64,000 bases of DNA from Torreya grandis (Eukaryota; Streptophyta; Pinopsida; Cupressales; Taxaceae). Shown in pieces: positions 1 to 10,219 of this stretch (within the stretch, counting starts at the first letter, position 1; the number at the start of each line of letters is the position of its first letter). Under the pieces are notes generated by a model. That model did not search any database, was not told where the DNA came from, and saw nothing but the letters and a program-made list of their open reading frames with translations. The translations under genes were made by a program, and so were the position numbers. Location of the stretch: NCBI GenBank assembly GCA_037957365.1, contig JARHVA010003168.1:1927501-1991500 (forward strand), read 5' to 3'.

Positions 1-1020
1 TAGTGAATATATGAGCCTCTTGAGCAAAACCAATGGAGTTGCATTTTAATGTAGATATTGTGATAAAAGACTATAATATCTTTACATGAAGAATGAAAGC
101 CATCGTAGATTAAAACATTGCATGGTGATTCAGATCCTGGTAGATTTATGCCCATAATTAATTTATAAAAACTATATATGTTAATATAGTTTACAAATCA
201 ATATTAAATATTATATATTTTAGTATAATTACTTTAAATTTATAATATATAATATTATAATATTATATTACATTATTTAATATATATATCCCACACCTCT
301 CATAAAGGTTGATATGAGTAAACCTCTTCCATGTGGATATGATGAGAATGCATATTATGATTTGTAATATGGTCATAGGTATTCCACTAACAAATGCAAA
401 ACTACAAAAGTTCAAAAATAGAAATAAAAGTTAGAAATTTGGAATCAACGATAATGATTTATAAATAATAGGCTCTTGCATAATAAGTGGAGTTTCATCC
501 ACATATTTTGGAGATCTAACATTAATAGTATCTTTATGAGAAACAAGTGGTGTTGGTATACTTGAGAATGCATCATCACTAGGCATTATACGCATACATA
601 AAATAGATGGTGTCTTTGTAACATATATGTCCACTTTAAATTTATATCTAATTTATAAACCCAAAATTTCTCTTTTTTACTTCCAATTTTCTTAGCACCA
701 TTATAAAAAATCAATTTCTCGATTGCAATCACCAAAATAAACCCTAATCTACTAAAATTGAGCTCCTTATCTATTAAATATAAAAACCCCTTGATTAAAA
801 TCAAGGGAGTTGTAGTTTTGACATATAAATTATGATAAGAGGCTATAATATCTTTACACAAAGAATGCAATCCATCGTAGACTAAAATAATGCTTGGTGA
901 TTTAGATCCTGATAGGTTTTCACCAATAATTAATTTATATAAAATATATATATATATTAATATAGTTAATAAATCAATATTATATATTATATATTTTATT
1001 ATAATTACTTTACTTGATAG
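1..1020. repeat. Diverged direct duplication (about 190 bp, copies near 61-250 and 834-1020)
   Basis: The stretch beginning at about 61 (gactataatatctttacat) returns at about 835 with the same order of landmarks: a ccatcgtaga block, a ttagatcctg-like block, an aattaatttata block and an A+T-rich tail. The offset is about 770 bp. The first copy seems to continue back past the left edge, since 31-60 also resembles 805-834. Divergence is high and many differences are C/T or G/A. This may be part of an old element whose left end lies outside the window. No terminal motif was found. Confidence 0.6.
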
Positions 1021-1032
1021 GTTAACACCCAA
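431..1032 (-). pseudogene. Unrecognised decayed ORF pair
   Basis: Two minus-strand open stretches, 586-1032 (148 codons) and 431-634 (67 codons), overlap in different frames and read as ordinary mixed protein rather than low-complexity sequence. The first has a lysine-rich part near its end (GSKKEKFWVYKLD). I recognise no family. Part of the longer frame lies inside the direct duplication, so it probably belongs to the same old element. An open stretch of this size can also arise by chance in A+T-rich DNA, so the coding call is weak. Confidence 0.2.
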
Positions 1033-3568
1033 AATTACTTTAGATGAACTTATTTTGAACTATCATGGGTTTGGAGTAACTATGTTTAACTATATCATAA
1101 TATTTTTATATAGTAAACATTAATTATATAATACATATGTTAAATTATATAGTTTATAAATCAATATTATATATTTTAGTATAATATATTTAAAAATAAT
1201 AATATTATATAATATATATTTTTAGTATATATTTAAAAAAAATATTATATATTTTAATATAATATATATAAATATCATTTAATATTAAATATATCAATTT
1301 CTTTTTAATTCAAATTGACTACTCTTGAGGTGAATTTATGTTTAATTTAAATAGGTAAGAATATGCAATGAATTTGAAATTCAAATTTAATTTACAAAAT
1401 GGGATTTGTATAAATTCAACACATTTTTTGATAGGAATAAAAACTGTTGAACATGTCTAAGTAGATACATATTCCATGTTTTTCCTGAACATACACTGTA
1501 GAACATGGATAGATAGAAACAATATAGGTTTTAGAGTGGTTGAATCATTCAATATATTTGTTATTTTCATTTTTGTAGATGCTTATTTTCAAGTATTTAA
1601 TCTTAATAGTATTTAATATATATTTTTACTCTATCTAAAATGTGTGATTTGTTTGTGTTGACTTGGCCTTTTTATTCATTGGTTAGTGATTTATGTTAAG
1701 AAATATTTGAGATTTAGATAGTCTACCTATATTATTGTTATGATATGGCTCAGATAATGAAACAATAGAGATTAGGGTTATTTAGCACTTATTTTTATTG
1801 CTTATTATTTATTTCCTCATGCTTGAAAAACCAATGGGGACTTAAATAGTGAATGTTATGGTAAAGCTAACATTTTTTAATAATTGTAATCAAATAAACT
1901 TAATAATAAATAAATTTAATAGTTTAAAATTTGAAAAAATATATATAATCACCCAAACTAACCAAAAGGACTAGCTTATAACCTGACAATGACCCATTGA
2001 TGTCTAAATTCTTGTTCCACTTGGAATATGGTGAGACTAAGTACTCGATAATTTAAATAGATTAATTATATCATTGATTCATAATTAAATATATATGTTT
2101 AATGCGTGATACTAAATTAGATGTGGTGATATTCACTTGACATCATTTACATGTTCATAGAAATTAATACTTTAGGATAATAAATATAGTTTATGTTCCC
2201 ATCACATGTCAAAATCCAATTTGAGTAGCCTCATTGGTGGAGAAAATCCCCATTAGTCAAATAATAAGAAATAAATCCTTGTTTAATTAATCTTTGAGCA
2301 TGTTAAATTTATATGAGATTAATATGGTTCTATTCAAGTGATTAATCTTGTGTTAAGGTGTCAATCTTGAATATCAAGATCATGTTAAATTAATGTGAAA
2401 AAGATTAAAATAGTGACACTCAAGTGATTTATCTTGTGCCAAGGTGTCAATGATAATATGATTTAGCATTTAATAAAGAGTTCATTCATGACTAGACATG
2501 TCATCATTGAAGAGTGACAATGTTACCTATTTTTTAAATATAAATATACTCTAGATTATTTGTGTTTTGACATTAGTTTTATTATCCAATTATGAAGGTT
2601 AAAACATAAAATTACAATTGACTTTGAGATAAATATGATGTATTAGAGGATTGATTTCAAAATACGCATAGAGACAACCCTTAAAAAATGGTAGGGTTAT
2701 TTTGGATGCATTGAATCTCTACTCCACATAATTAATGGTGAGTTTATTCTTCTGATTAATTTTATTTTATATTCAGTAATTACTCTTTCAATAAGTATAC
2801 TTTTTCACATATGAAAGAGTTAATTTTGATAATAATCATGATGTTATGGTGGATCCAAATATTTTACTATTGTAAAATTGGATGCTAAAAATTTTGATAA
2901 TAAAAATCAGATTTTGAATCACAACATGGGAAATTTGAAGTCCGACATGAGAAATTTGAATCCCAATATTATATGGTTAGAAGAGATGTTAAATAATAGC
3001 TGATATTGTGTAAATTTTGGCTCCAAATTGTTTTTTATTATACTTGAATATTATATTTGTACTATGTAAGATCCATTGATTTTAAATATAATATATTTTA
3101 GTCTATCAAGTGACCCTGGCTCTACATTATATTAAATTTAGCTATTTTTGTAATCATTTACTTTCTTCACATTTAACTTGTATTTGTAAATATAGGTTTT
3201 AATTGCATATAAGCCCTGAAATATGATTACATTTTTTAGCTAGTTATTAAACATAATTTTTAGCTAGTCATTACTCTAAAATTATTGTTTAGATAACTAA
3301 GTCATTACTAACTAAGGATTAATGGATCCCCTACTTGAATTATCTTAGATATAAAACCAAATTCTTGACAAGGTATCACGTAAATCATCACTAAAATTCA
3401 TACTCAAACCATATGCAAAAGAATAACATAACTTTCTCAATTATGTCTCACTAATCACCAAAAGTGCTTATTTTGTTGTTACACTTAGATTTAGAATATC
3501 TATATGACTTTAAATTGATAGTTATAATTAAGAAATTATTATTTTAGACTTGTTTAAGTGGAAAATAT
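1033..3568. other. A+T-rich intergenic DNA, no gene seen
   Basis: Long runs of ttata/atata up to about 1,310, then ordinary A+T-rich sequence. A short tandem duplication with an offset of about 87 bp lies at about 2,321-2,450 (caagtgat...cttgtg...aaggtgtcaat appears twice). Near 2,915-2,965 a unit of about 25 bp (catg-gaaatttgaa) is doubled. No coding, RNA or mobile-element signal was found. Confidence 0.5.
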
Positions 3569-3570
3569 CA

Positions 3571-4033
3571 GAGTTGTTGCCAGAATCTAGATAATGTGAA
3601 TGCAATGGAGACGTGATCACATGAGATGAAGCAAGTGCACACCACATAGATGCTAAAGCAATTTGAAATTATACAAGAAGATAAATTGCACAAGACAAAA
3701 TGGAGAAAACCAAAATCTGATTAACATGAGATGGCCAAAGTGAATAATACATATAGGAGAGCACATAAGTAACTCCTCCACAAAAGGTGGCCAAGGCTCC
3801 CCAAGAATAGACTGTAACTCCTCCATGAAAGGTGGAGACAAGGTGCTAAGAATAGACAAGTAACTCCCATCAAGGGAGTTACTTATGACATTCTTATGAC
3901 ACCTATGACACATCTATGACACACATCTCCACATAAGCTAGCCTGTCCCACAAATGTAGGAAAACTCCATGTATGCACAAAAATACAATTTCCCTAATTA
4001 ATAAATAGGGAAAAATAAAAACCTACACTAATA
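3571..4033 (-). repeat. 3' LTR of the copia element
   Basis: It matches 9757-10219 over its full length. A G-run sits directly beside it at 4034-4038. It contains a short perfect hairpin (3858-3868 with 3874-3884) and a run of tatgaca repeats just after it. The part 3771-3841 holds two similar copies of a taactcctcca...aaggtgg unit. Confidence 0.93.
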
Positions 4034-4041
4034 CCCCCGAT
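4034..4041 (-). other. Polypurine tract of the copia element
   Basis: On the minus strand it reads ATCGGGGG and is followed at once by the 3' LTR. This is the expected place for the plus-strand primer of an LTR retrotransposon. The tract is short, and the call rests on its position. Confidence 0.65.
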
Positions 4042-4259
4042 AAGCGCAGCTTAGGTGGGCAGTGTGGAAATATAAAATGCATCCTGGCAACTAGGCCTGA
4101 TGAGGTACCCATGTAAAGATGCAATCTCCCATAAGATAGAGAAAAGGAGAAAACCCGTAGGAAAAAACTCCACCCCAAAAGAGAGACATAAAAGAAAGAA
4201 GAGGCTAGTGTGCCCCCTATAGATGATGCTTCTACAGATGTAGACCGCACCCCAAGAAG

Positions 4260-4770
4260 AGCTTATATATGAATGAACTTGCTCTTGGTGAAATGTTTGG
4301 TGAAGATGTCTGTAATGTGCTCTGAAGACTGGTAAAATATTAAGTCAATGACCTGATTATGAATAATATCCTGAATGAAATGCATGTGAATCTCTATGTG
4401 CTTGGTTCGATGATGCTAAACTAGATTATTGCAAATATGAATGGTACTCTAGTTGTCACAATAAATGATGGTGGGCTACTTGATAGGAATGCCAAACTCA
4501 AAAAGAATCCCCTGAAGCCAAATAGCCTTAGTAGTTGCATTAACAGCTCCCCTGTACTCTACCTCTATGGATGATATAGCAATAACATTTTGCTTATTGC
4601 TAGACCAACTGATAGGACTAGAACCTAGAGAGAAACTATAACCAGAAGTGGACTTGTGAGTTTGTGAATCACCAACCCAATCTGAATCTATATATCCAAC
4701 CAAGTCAACCTCTATGTGAAATCTATAATGAATCCCATATCTCTGTGAACCCTGTATGTAATGCAAGATC
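4260..4770 (-). other. Copia RNase H domain, degraded
   Basis: Blocks GYIDSDWVGD, HKSTSGYSFSLG, ISWSSNKQNVIAISS, IEVEYRGA, then PTIIYCDN and TKHIEIHMHFI follow one another as in copia RNase H. The usual STEAEY is SIEVEY. A TAG follows CDN where the family has Gln. The domain ends at ALLGV. Confidence 0.9.
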
Positions 4771-5049
4771 CTCTTAGTTACTTTCCAATGCAGCTCATGA
4801 GGTTCCTGCATAAATTTGGAGACAAGTCCCACTGTATATGATATGTCAGGCCTAGTGTGAGTCAAGTAGATGAGACTACCAACAAGTTGTCGATACTGAG
4901 TGGCATCAACCAATGGTGAAGAATAGTTAGCCTCAAGCTTGACTCCTGATAGAAAGGGACTCAGAGATGGCTTGTAATCATCCATGTGAAATTGAGCCAA
5001 TAAGTCAAGAGCATACTTAGGCTGTGTAAGAGAAATCCTTGAATTTGAC

Positions 5050-5700
5050 TGTGAGATCTCGATGCTAAGGAAGTAGTGCAACAAACTGAAGTCTATCATA
5101 TCAAATCTATCCTATAGAGATGCCTTCACCATTTTAATAGTCGATCAAGAACTCTCGGTGATCAAAAGGTCATCAACATATAAAACCAAAATCAGGAGCA
5201 AATCATCCTACCATAAGAAGTAGACATTGGGATCAGAATGACACCTATTGAAACTCACTATGAGAAGGAAGGAATCCATCTTGGCATACCAAGCCCAAGG
5301 GGCCTGTTTGAGGCCATAGATAGATTTCCTAAGTCTACATACTAAGGAAGAATACTAAACAAATCCTGGTGGCTGCTCCATGTACATCTCCTCCTCTAGG
5401 TCTCCATGAAAAAAGGCACTCTTCACATCCATTTGATGCACATCCTAACCATGTGTTGTGGTAATAGCCAAGGTGAGTCAAATAGAAGTCATCTTTGCAA
5501 TGGGTGCAAAGGTCTCTGAGTAGTCAATGCCTGCCACCTATGAGAAACCCTTGGTGACCAATCATGCCTTGTACTTATCAACTGACCCATCTATTATAAA
5601 CTTGGTTTGACATATCCACCTACATCAAACCATCTTTCTTCCCTTAGGAGGTGAAGTCAAATCCCAAGTGTGATTTTTTATTAAGGAAGAATATTCTTCC
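5050..5700 (-). other. Copia reverse transcriptase domain, stops but active site kept
   Basis: Consecutive family blocks are visible: DGSVDKYKA, LVTKGFS, VAGIDYSETFAPIAKMTSI, VHQMDVKSAFFHGDLEEEMY, MEQPPGFV, SIYGLKQAPWAWYAKMD and LYVDDLLIT. The catalytic YVDD is intact at 5169-5180. In the QAPRAWY block Arg is Trp (CGG to TGG, 5295-5297). At least five in-frame stops interrupt the domain. Confidence 0.93.
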
Positions 5701-6399
5701 TCCATATCACTATCCCACTCAGGTACCCCCAATGCCTCTCAAAAATTCTATGGATCTAAAACTGAAGCAAAGAAGGCATGTGGATCTCTCTAAAAATCCC
5801 CCCTAGTACATCTATCATCTGTGGGATCTCCTACCCAAGTGCCATCACTCTCAAGTGTCTGTCTAGCCAAAAGTGGCCCAAAAGTGGGTGAGTCAGGTGC
5901 TAATTCCTCATCCTCTGACTGACTAGCCCCTACATCACTATCCTCACTATCCAAATTTGAAGAAGAAGAAGATGTCTCTGGCTCAAGAACCTACTATGGC
6001 TAATCTGAATCTGATGAAGAATCATCATGAAGAAGTAGATCTAATGAGGGAGAAGAAGTGTCAAGTGTTGAGTCTCTAGGACTCTATTGAAAATGGACAC
6101 TTCTCTCGATGAACAACTCATGAGTAACTGGATCTAGAAGGCGATACCCCTTAATATGATTTGGATATCCTACAAAGATTCAAGGCTTGGACTGATGTTC
6201 CATAGCTTTGCATTTATTCTTCAAAATGTGGGCCATGGTTGGGGATCCAAAAACCCTAAGGTGCTCAACATCAGGTTTCTTTTTATTCCAAGCTTCAAAG
6301 GGTGTTATCCCTTTCAAAGCTTTGTGAGGAACCCTATTTTGAATGTAGCAAACACAATTGATGGCTTCAGCCCAGTACTGTGGTGATAGGGATTTGGAG

Positions 6400-7082
6400 T
6401 GAATCATATAGCTACCCATCTCTTTTAAGAACCTATTTTTGTGTTTTGTAACCCCATTCTATGAAGGACTATAAGTGACTATGCACTACAAATCAATCCC
6501 CTCTGTGGTACAAAACTGCTCAAACATATTGTTGACATACTTCCCTCCATTATCAATTTGAAGAACCTTGATGGATTTCTCACTCTTTTTCTCAACAAGA
6601 GCCTTGAAGTCTAGAAATTTTTCAAACACTTCAGAATTTTGTTTGAGAAAATATATGCAAGTGTACCTAGATAAATAATCAATGAAAGTGAAGATGTACT
6701 TGGCCCTTGTGAAAGATGGTTTGGGAAAGGGTCCTGATACATCACTGTGGGCTAACTCCAAAGGTTTTGAAGCCCTCCAAGCTTTGCCTTTGTCAAAATT
6801 TGCTTCGAGATGCTTCCCAAGGGACCACCCCTCACAAAGTCCTTTTGAGAATTGGACACGAGGCAAGCCAATGACCATGTCATGTTTACAAAGTTGCTCA
6901 AGGTAGTGGTAGTTAAGGTGGCTGAACCACTCATGCCATAATTTTATAACTCCATCTGAATGAGTCAACAATGTTGTTGGAAAAGAATTAGGTGCAAAAT
7001 GTGAGAAGATGTATAACCTGGCTTGGTGATCTTCCCTACCCACTGCCACTATAGTATCACTATGCAATTCCCTGATAGCCAC
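6400..7082 (-). other. Copia GAG-pre-integrase and integrase core, degraded
   Basis: The HHCC zinc site begins well (LWHEWFSH) but its second Cys is Trp (LCEGWSLGK). The first core Asp is present (LAHSDVSGP), followed by FTFIDYLSRY. The second catalytic Asp is present in LQIDNGGKY. Two TAG stops follow. The third acidic residue is changed: NGVTKHKNR has Lys at 6444-6446 where the family has Glu in NGVxERKNR. Further on, AINCVCYIQNRVPHKAL and the TPFEAW block match the C-terminal part of copia integrases. Confidence 0.88.
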
Positions 7083-7256
7083 TAAATCTGGTGAAAACTC
7101 AACTCCTATACCCTAACCAATGTGATTGATTTGGTACACTGATAGGAGATTGGTTTAAAGAGAAGGAACACTTAGAACATTATTGAATGTTCCTCCTTCC
7201 TTTTCAACTGACCCTCTCCCTGCAACAGAAATGGATGTGTCATCACCCAAACTAAT

Positions 7257-7400
7257 TCAAGTCATGCTACAAGGCTCTAAAGATGAAAACTCAACTAGTG
7301 AAGATCCCATGTGGTGAGAAGCACCAAAATTAATGACCCATGAAGATGTATAATCTATAGTAGCTAAAAGGGCCTTGCCCTTTTCTTTCTCCTTACCCTT
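7257..7400 (-). other. Copia aspartic protease region, catalytic Asp lost
   Basis: The block SSWVINFGASHHM (NFG at about 7323-7331) stands where the family has W-(I/V)-(I/L)-D-S-G-A-(S/T). The catalytic Asp is replaced by Asn and the Ser by Phe, so the protease is predicted to be inactive. A Lys/Gly/Glu-rich linker precedes it. A stop (TGA) follows CSMT. Confidence 0.8.
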
Positions 7401-7499
7401 GCCTTTTCCCTTGGTAGAATCTTGGGTAGATGAATTCTGCTTGATGGACTCAGTAACACCTATGTTGTGCTTCTCTAGAAGATGAGTTACGTGATCTAT

Positions 7500-8315
7500 T
7501 TGTTTCTTCATGAATTTGTGTTCATCATGCCCTATCTTTTTACAAGAGGCACACTTAACCTTCTCCTTCTTAAGTTTAGCATTGGAGGAGGAAGACTCAG
7601 TGTTGTTTTTGGTAGGATTGTTTTCTTTCTTTTTCTCCTGGTCCTTGTTCTTTTTCTTCTTCTCCTTTGTTGAAGTCTAATCCTTACCATTTCTAGATAT
7701 CAAAGCTTGGGGTTGAGTATACTTCATTGTGCCCATTTGAATTAGCTTATCTTGCTCCCTAGTCAAGTCGGCAATGAATAAATCCAAAGAAGGCATTTTC
7801 CATGTAGTGCCAAGGGCACTTTTGGTGGCATGAAAAGTGGAGACAAAGACTGAATAGCTTAGACCTAACTTTGTGAGAATAGAAAGGATGAGTTAATCAT
7901 CTTTCTTCTCTATCCCAAATTATTTAAATTGTATTCTAAGGGCCTTAAACTTAGTGAAGAAGTCTTGTAGGGTGTCAAAGTTTCTAGGACTTAGACTTAT
8001 GAGTTCATTTTCAAGCTCATGTCCTCTCATCTCATCAAGCTTCCCAAATAAGAGTTCTAAGGTGTCCCATATGTCTTTATGAGTCTTGGAGGTTTATAAA
8101 TGGAAGAGAAGTTATAGAGACATAGACAAGCTCAGTAATATATAGGCTTGATCACTATGGTTGTACCACTTGACCTTTTCAGCATCAATATTGGGTTCTA
8201 CTTCAATACCCATGGTGATCCTATACAACCCTTTGCTTATAAGAATGATTGACATTTTAACCTTCCATTCATAATATTTGAATGGTGTTAGGGGTTTAAT
8301 TTGAAAGTAATCCAT
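7500..8315 (-). other. Copia gag region with zinc knuckle (part of the pseudogene)
   Basis: The N-terminal part (LTPFKYYEWKVKM, then a GLYRITMG block) matches the start of copia-type gag. It is followed by a helix-rich region (DIWDTLELLFGK, LQDFFTKFKALRIQ) and a Lys/Glu/Asn-rich linker. At 7512-7553 a knuckle reads CASCKKIGHDEHKF: the first two Cys and the His of the CX2CX4HX4C pattern are kept, but the last Cys position is Phe. Nucleic-acid binding by this knuckle would be impaired. Stops near 8111, 7944 and 7680 break gag. Confidence 0.85.
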
Positions 8316-9738
8316 TTTAAGTTGAATTTAGGTGAAGTTGTGTTGATTGCAAGTTGTGAATTTATGTAGAAAGGAGAATGAAAGCAAATATTTGCAAGTT
8401 GTGAAAAGAAAACACACCCCCCTCAAAACAAATGTTGAGCCCCCCCCTCCCCAAATTATGGAAGTGCACACTCAAAAGACATTGGGATTAGCTGAGAATG
8501 CATCATAGAGCAATCAGTGAAAGACTTAAGCAAATAGGATGTCAAACTCAGCCGAAAATGCGTCCTAAGAGACCCAAATTTTAGGCACTTTATAAACGAG
8601 TGCATTTTTGACAAATAACAAGCCTACACTGTGGAGAATTGAATTACAAACACTTTTTCAAAAAAATGGCACCCAAATCTTGAGCTACCGTTTGCAAGAT
8701 ATTAAAGGTTTAATTTTCTGTAAACTAGTGTTTTTGCAAAAAAAATAGCACTAAAACATTTTAAAATGCCTATTTTGAGAGAGAAAGTGGCCTTCCAACC
8801 ACTCATTAGATTCAACACAGAGTGAGGAATCCAAATAAAAAGGTCTTTGTGAAAGCAAGTTTAACTTATTGTCTCGGTATGCATGAAATCAAGTTTACCT
8901 TCCTCTTTTAGTAAAAAAATACAACTAGTAAGGCAAAAACAAGAATTTCCAGCTAGTTTTTTTTACTCTTTTTTTTATAAGAGGAAAGAAAGGTGGATAG
9001 CTATTTTTGTGATGTCTTAGGCCTTGATATGCACTGCCAAGAAGATGAGATTAGGGCTTCACCAATGAACATGCACCCTTCCAACACTTCCAATGCAATG
9101 CAGATTTTAGCACTTCTAACACAGACTGTAGACTTAACACTTATAGCACAGATTTTACCATAAAAGAGACTAAAAAAGTGTATAAAAAAATGCTAGGTGT
9201 AGAAAAAAGGATGCCTAGTGACTAAGGGTCCACATGGGATGCCAAACCAGAAAATAAAACACCATTTTCAAAAAAAGACTGATGGCAAAATTCAAAAAAA
9301 GAATAATCTACAGACCTGCACGTTGGACGTTGTACGGCTGCACTTCACCTTGCTGTAGAGAAGACCTTTGTAGCTTGGCATGGCTGATGCTTGGCATTGC
9401 AAGAAGAACTATCTATAGGGTAGTGCTTTTCCTCCCTCTCTTCGCTCCCTGCACACAACAATGGCACCCAAGCTAAAGCAACAAAATAAGGATGCCTGCC
9501 ATTGTAAAACCAACACCTGAAGTTATTGATGTGCCTGTAAAGACTGAAGAGAAGATAGCCAAGACACCCAAAGTCCAAGGATTCCAAGTAAAAGATAAAA
9601 AAAGAAAACAAGAAATGATATTGAATGTTTTTTTTTTTTTTTTATAGATCAGATCTAGAAATAAAAAATAAAGAGAACTCCACTCCTCTTGATTTCAAAA
9701 TAAACTAATAGCATAACCATACACATGATTACTGGGTT
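8316..9738 (-). other. Long leader of the copia element, no element ORF
   Basis: About 1.4 kb separates the primer site from the gag ATG, which is long for a copia element. It includes a C-rich stretch at about 8,417-8,452 (cacaccccccctc-like), T/A runs, a 17-T run at 9628-9644, and a patch of higher G+C at about 9,300-9,600 described separately. No transposon domain was found in it. Confidence 0.6.
9300..9659 (+). pseudogene. Possible captured host-gene 5' fragment, antisense in the copia leader
   Basis: On the plus strand a pyrimidine-rich stretch (cctccctctcttcgctccct) leads to acaacaATGGCACCC at 9461, a good plant start context. The frame MAPKLKQQNKD stops at 9520. A second ATG at 9492, one frame away, opens 55 codons rich in Lys, Pro and Val (MPAIVKPTPEVIDVPVKTEE..., then KDKKRKQE) and closes at 9659, just past a 17-T tract. 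The patch is richer in G+C and CG than its surroundings. I infer a piece of a host gene (5' UTR, first exon, perhaps the start of an intron) carried in the element. I do not recognise the protein. Chance, or ordinary leader sequence, is the alternative. Confidence 0.3.
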
Positions 9739-9751
9739 GGCTCTGATACCA
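9739..9751 (-). other. Primer-binding site, initiator tRNA-Met
   Basis: The minus strand reads TGGTATCAGAGCC, the complement of the 3' end of plant initiator tRNA-Met and the usual primer site of plant copia elements. It lies 3-5 bases from the right LTR, which fixes the element's direction as minus. Confidence 0.95.
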
Positions 9752-9756
9752 TATTG

Positions 9757-10219
9757 GAGTTGTTTCTAGAATCTGGATAATATGAATGCAATGGAGACAT
9801 GATCACATGAGATGAAGCAAGTGCACACCACATAGATGCTAAAGAGATTTGAAATTATACAAGAAAATAAATTACACAAGACAAAAAGGAGAAAACCAAA
9901 ATCTAATTAACATGAGATGGCTAAAGTGAAGAATAAATATAGGAGAGCATGTAAGTAACTCCTCCACAAAAGGTGGCCAAAGCACCCCAAGAATAGACTG
10001 TAACTCCTACATGAAAGGTGGTGACAAGGTGCTAAGAATAGAGAAGTAACTCCCATCAAGGGAGTTACTTATGACATTCTTATGACACCTATGACACATC
10101 TATGACACACATCTCCACATAAGCTAGCCTATTCCACAAATGTAGGAAAACTCCATGTATGCACAAAACTACAATTTCCCTAATTAATAAATAGGGAAAA
10201 ATAAAAACCTACACTAATA
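9757..10219 (-). repeat. 5' LTR of the copia element
   Basis: Direct repeat of 3571-4033, same length, about 5% different by hand count. The hairpin stem (10044-10054 with 10060-10070) and the tatgaca repeats are conserved. Confidence 0.93.

Larger units (their letters stand above)
4250..8315 (-). pseudogene. Copia gag-pol polyprotein, one frame broken by stop codons
   Basis: All readable pieces (starting at 8315, 7511, 7082, 6419 and 5099) lie in the same minus-strand frame, so about 1,350 codons have no net frameshift. The order is gag, CCHC-like knuckle, protease, GAG-pre-integrase, integrase core, RT, RNase H, as in Ty1/copia. The frame is cut by many stops, and several sit exactly where the family has Q, R or W: Q at 6486-6488 and 6459-6461, W at 6180-6182, R at 5562-5564, Q at 5538-5540, W at 5445-5447. 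These fit CAG to TAG, CGA to TGA and TGG to TAG/TGA. The start at 8315 is the ATG before a typical gag beginning. After the last conserved RNase H block (LLGV, about 4260) an open stretch runs on to 4023, which I take as non-coding tail. Confidence 0.92.
3571..10219 (-). mobile_element. Ty1/copia LTR retrotransposon, full-length but dead, minus strand
   Basis: Two direct repeats of 463 bp flank about 5.7 kb that encodes, in order on the minus strand, gag, zinc knuckle, protease, integrase, reverse transcriptase and RNase H. Integrase before RT marks Ty1/copia. The primer site abuts the right LTR and a G-run abuts the left LTR, so the right copy is the 5' LTR. A hand comparison of the LTRs gives about 24 mismatches in 463 bp (about 5%) and no net length change, many of them transitions. 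The LTR ends are not clean TG...CA: the minus-strand start is TATTAG in both copies, which may be a mutated TGTTAG, and no convincing target duplication was found. The outer limits may be off by a few bases. There are many in-frame stops, so it cannot move by itself. Confidence 0.93.

Noticed and set aside
6682..6906. Plus-strand ORF opposite the copia integrase
   Set aside because: Antisense shadow. The minus strand carries clear integrase motifs.
9345..9611. 88-codon minus-strand ORF in the copia leader
   Set aside because: No retroelement motif, and it lies upstream of the gag start. The plus strand of the same patch looks more gene-like, so I report that instead, at low confidence.
3571..10219. 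Endogenous plant pararetrovirus instead of a retrotransposon
   Set aside because: Paired LTRs, an initiator tRNA-Met PBS with a polypurine tract, and integrase placed before RT all fit Ty1/copia.
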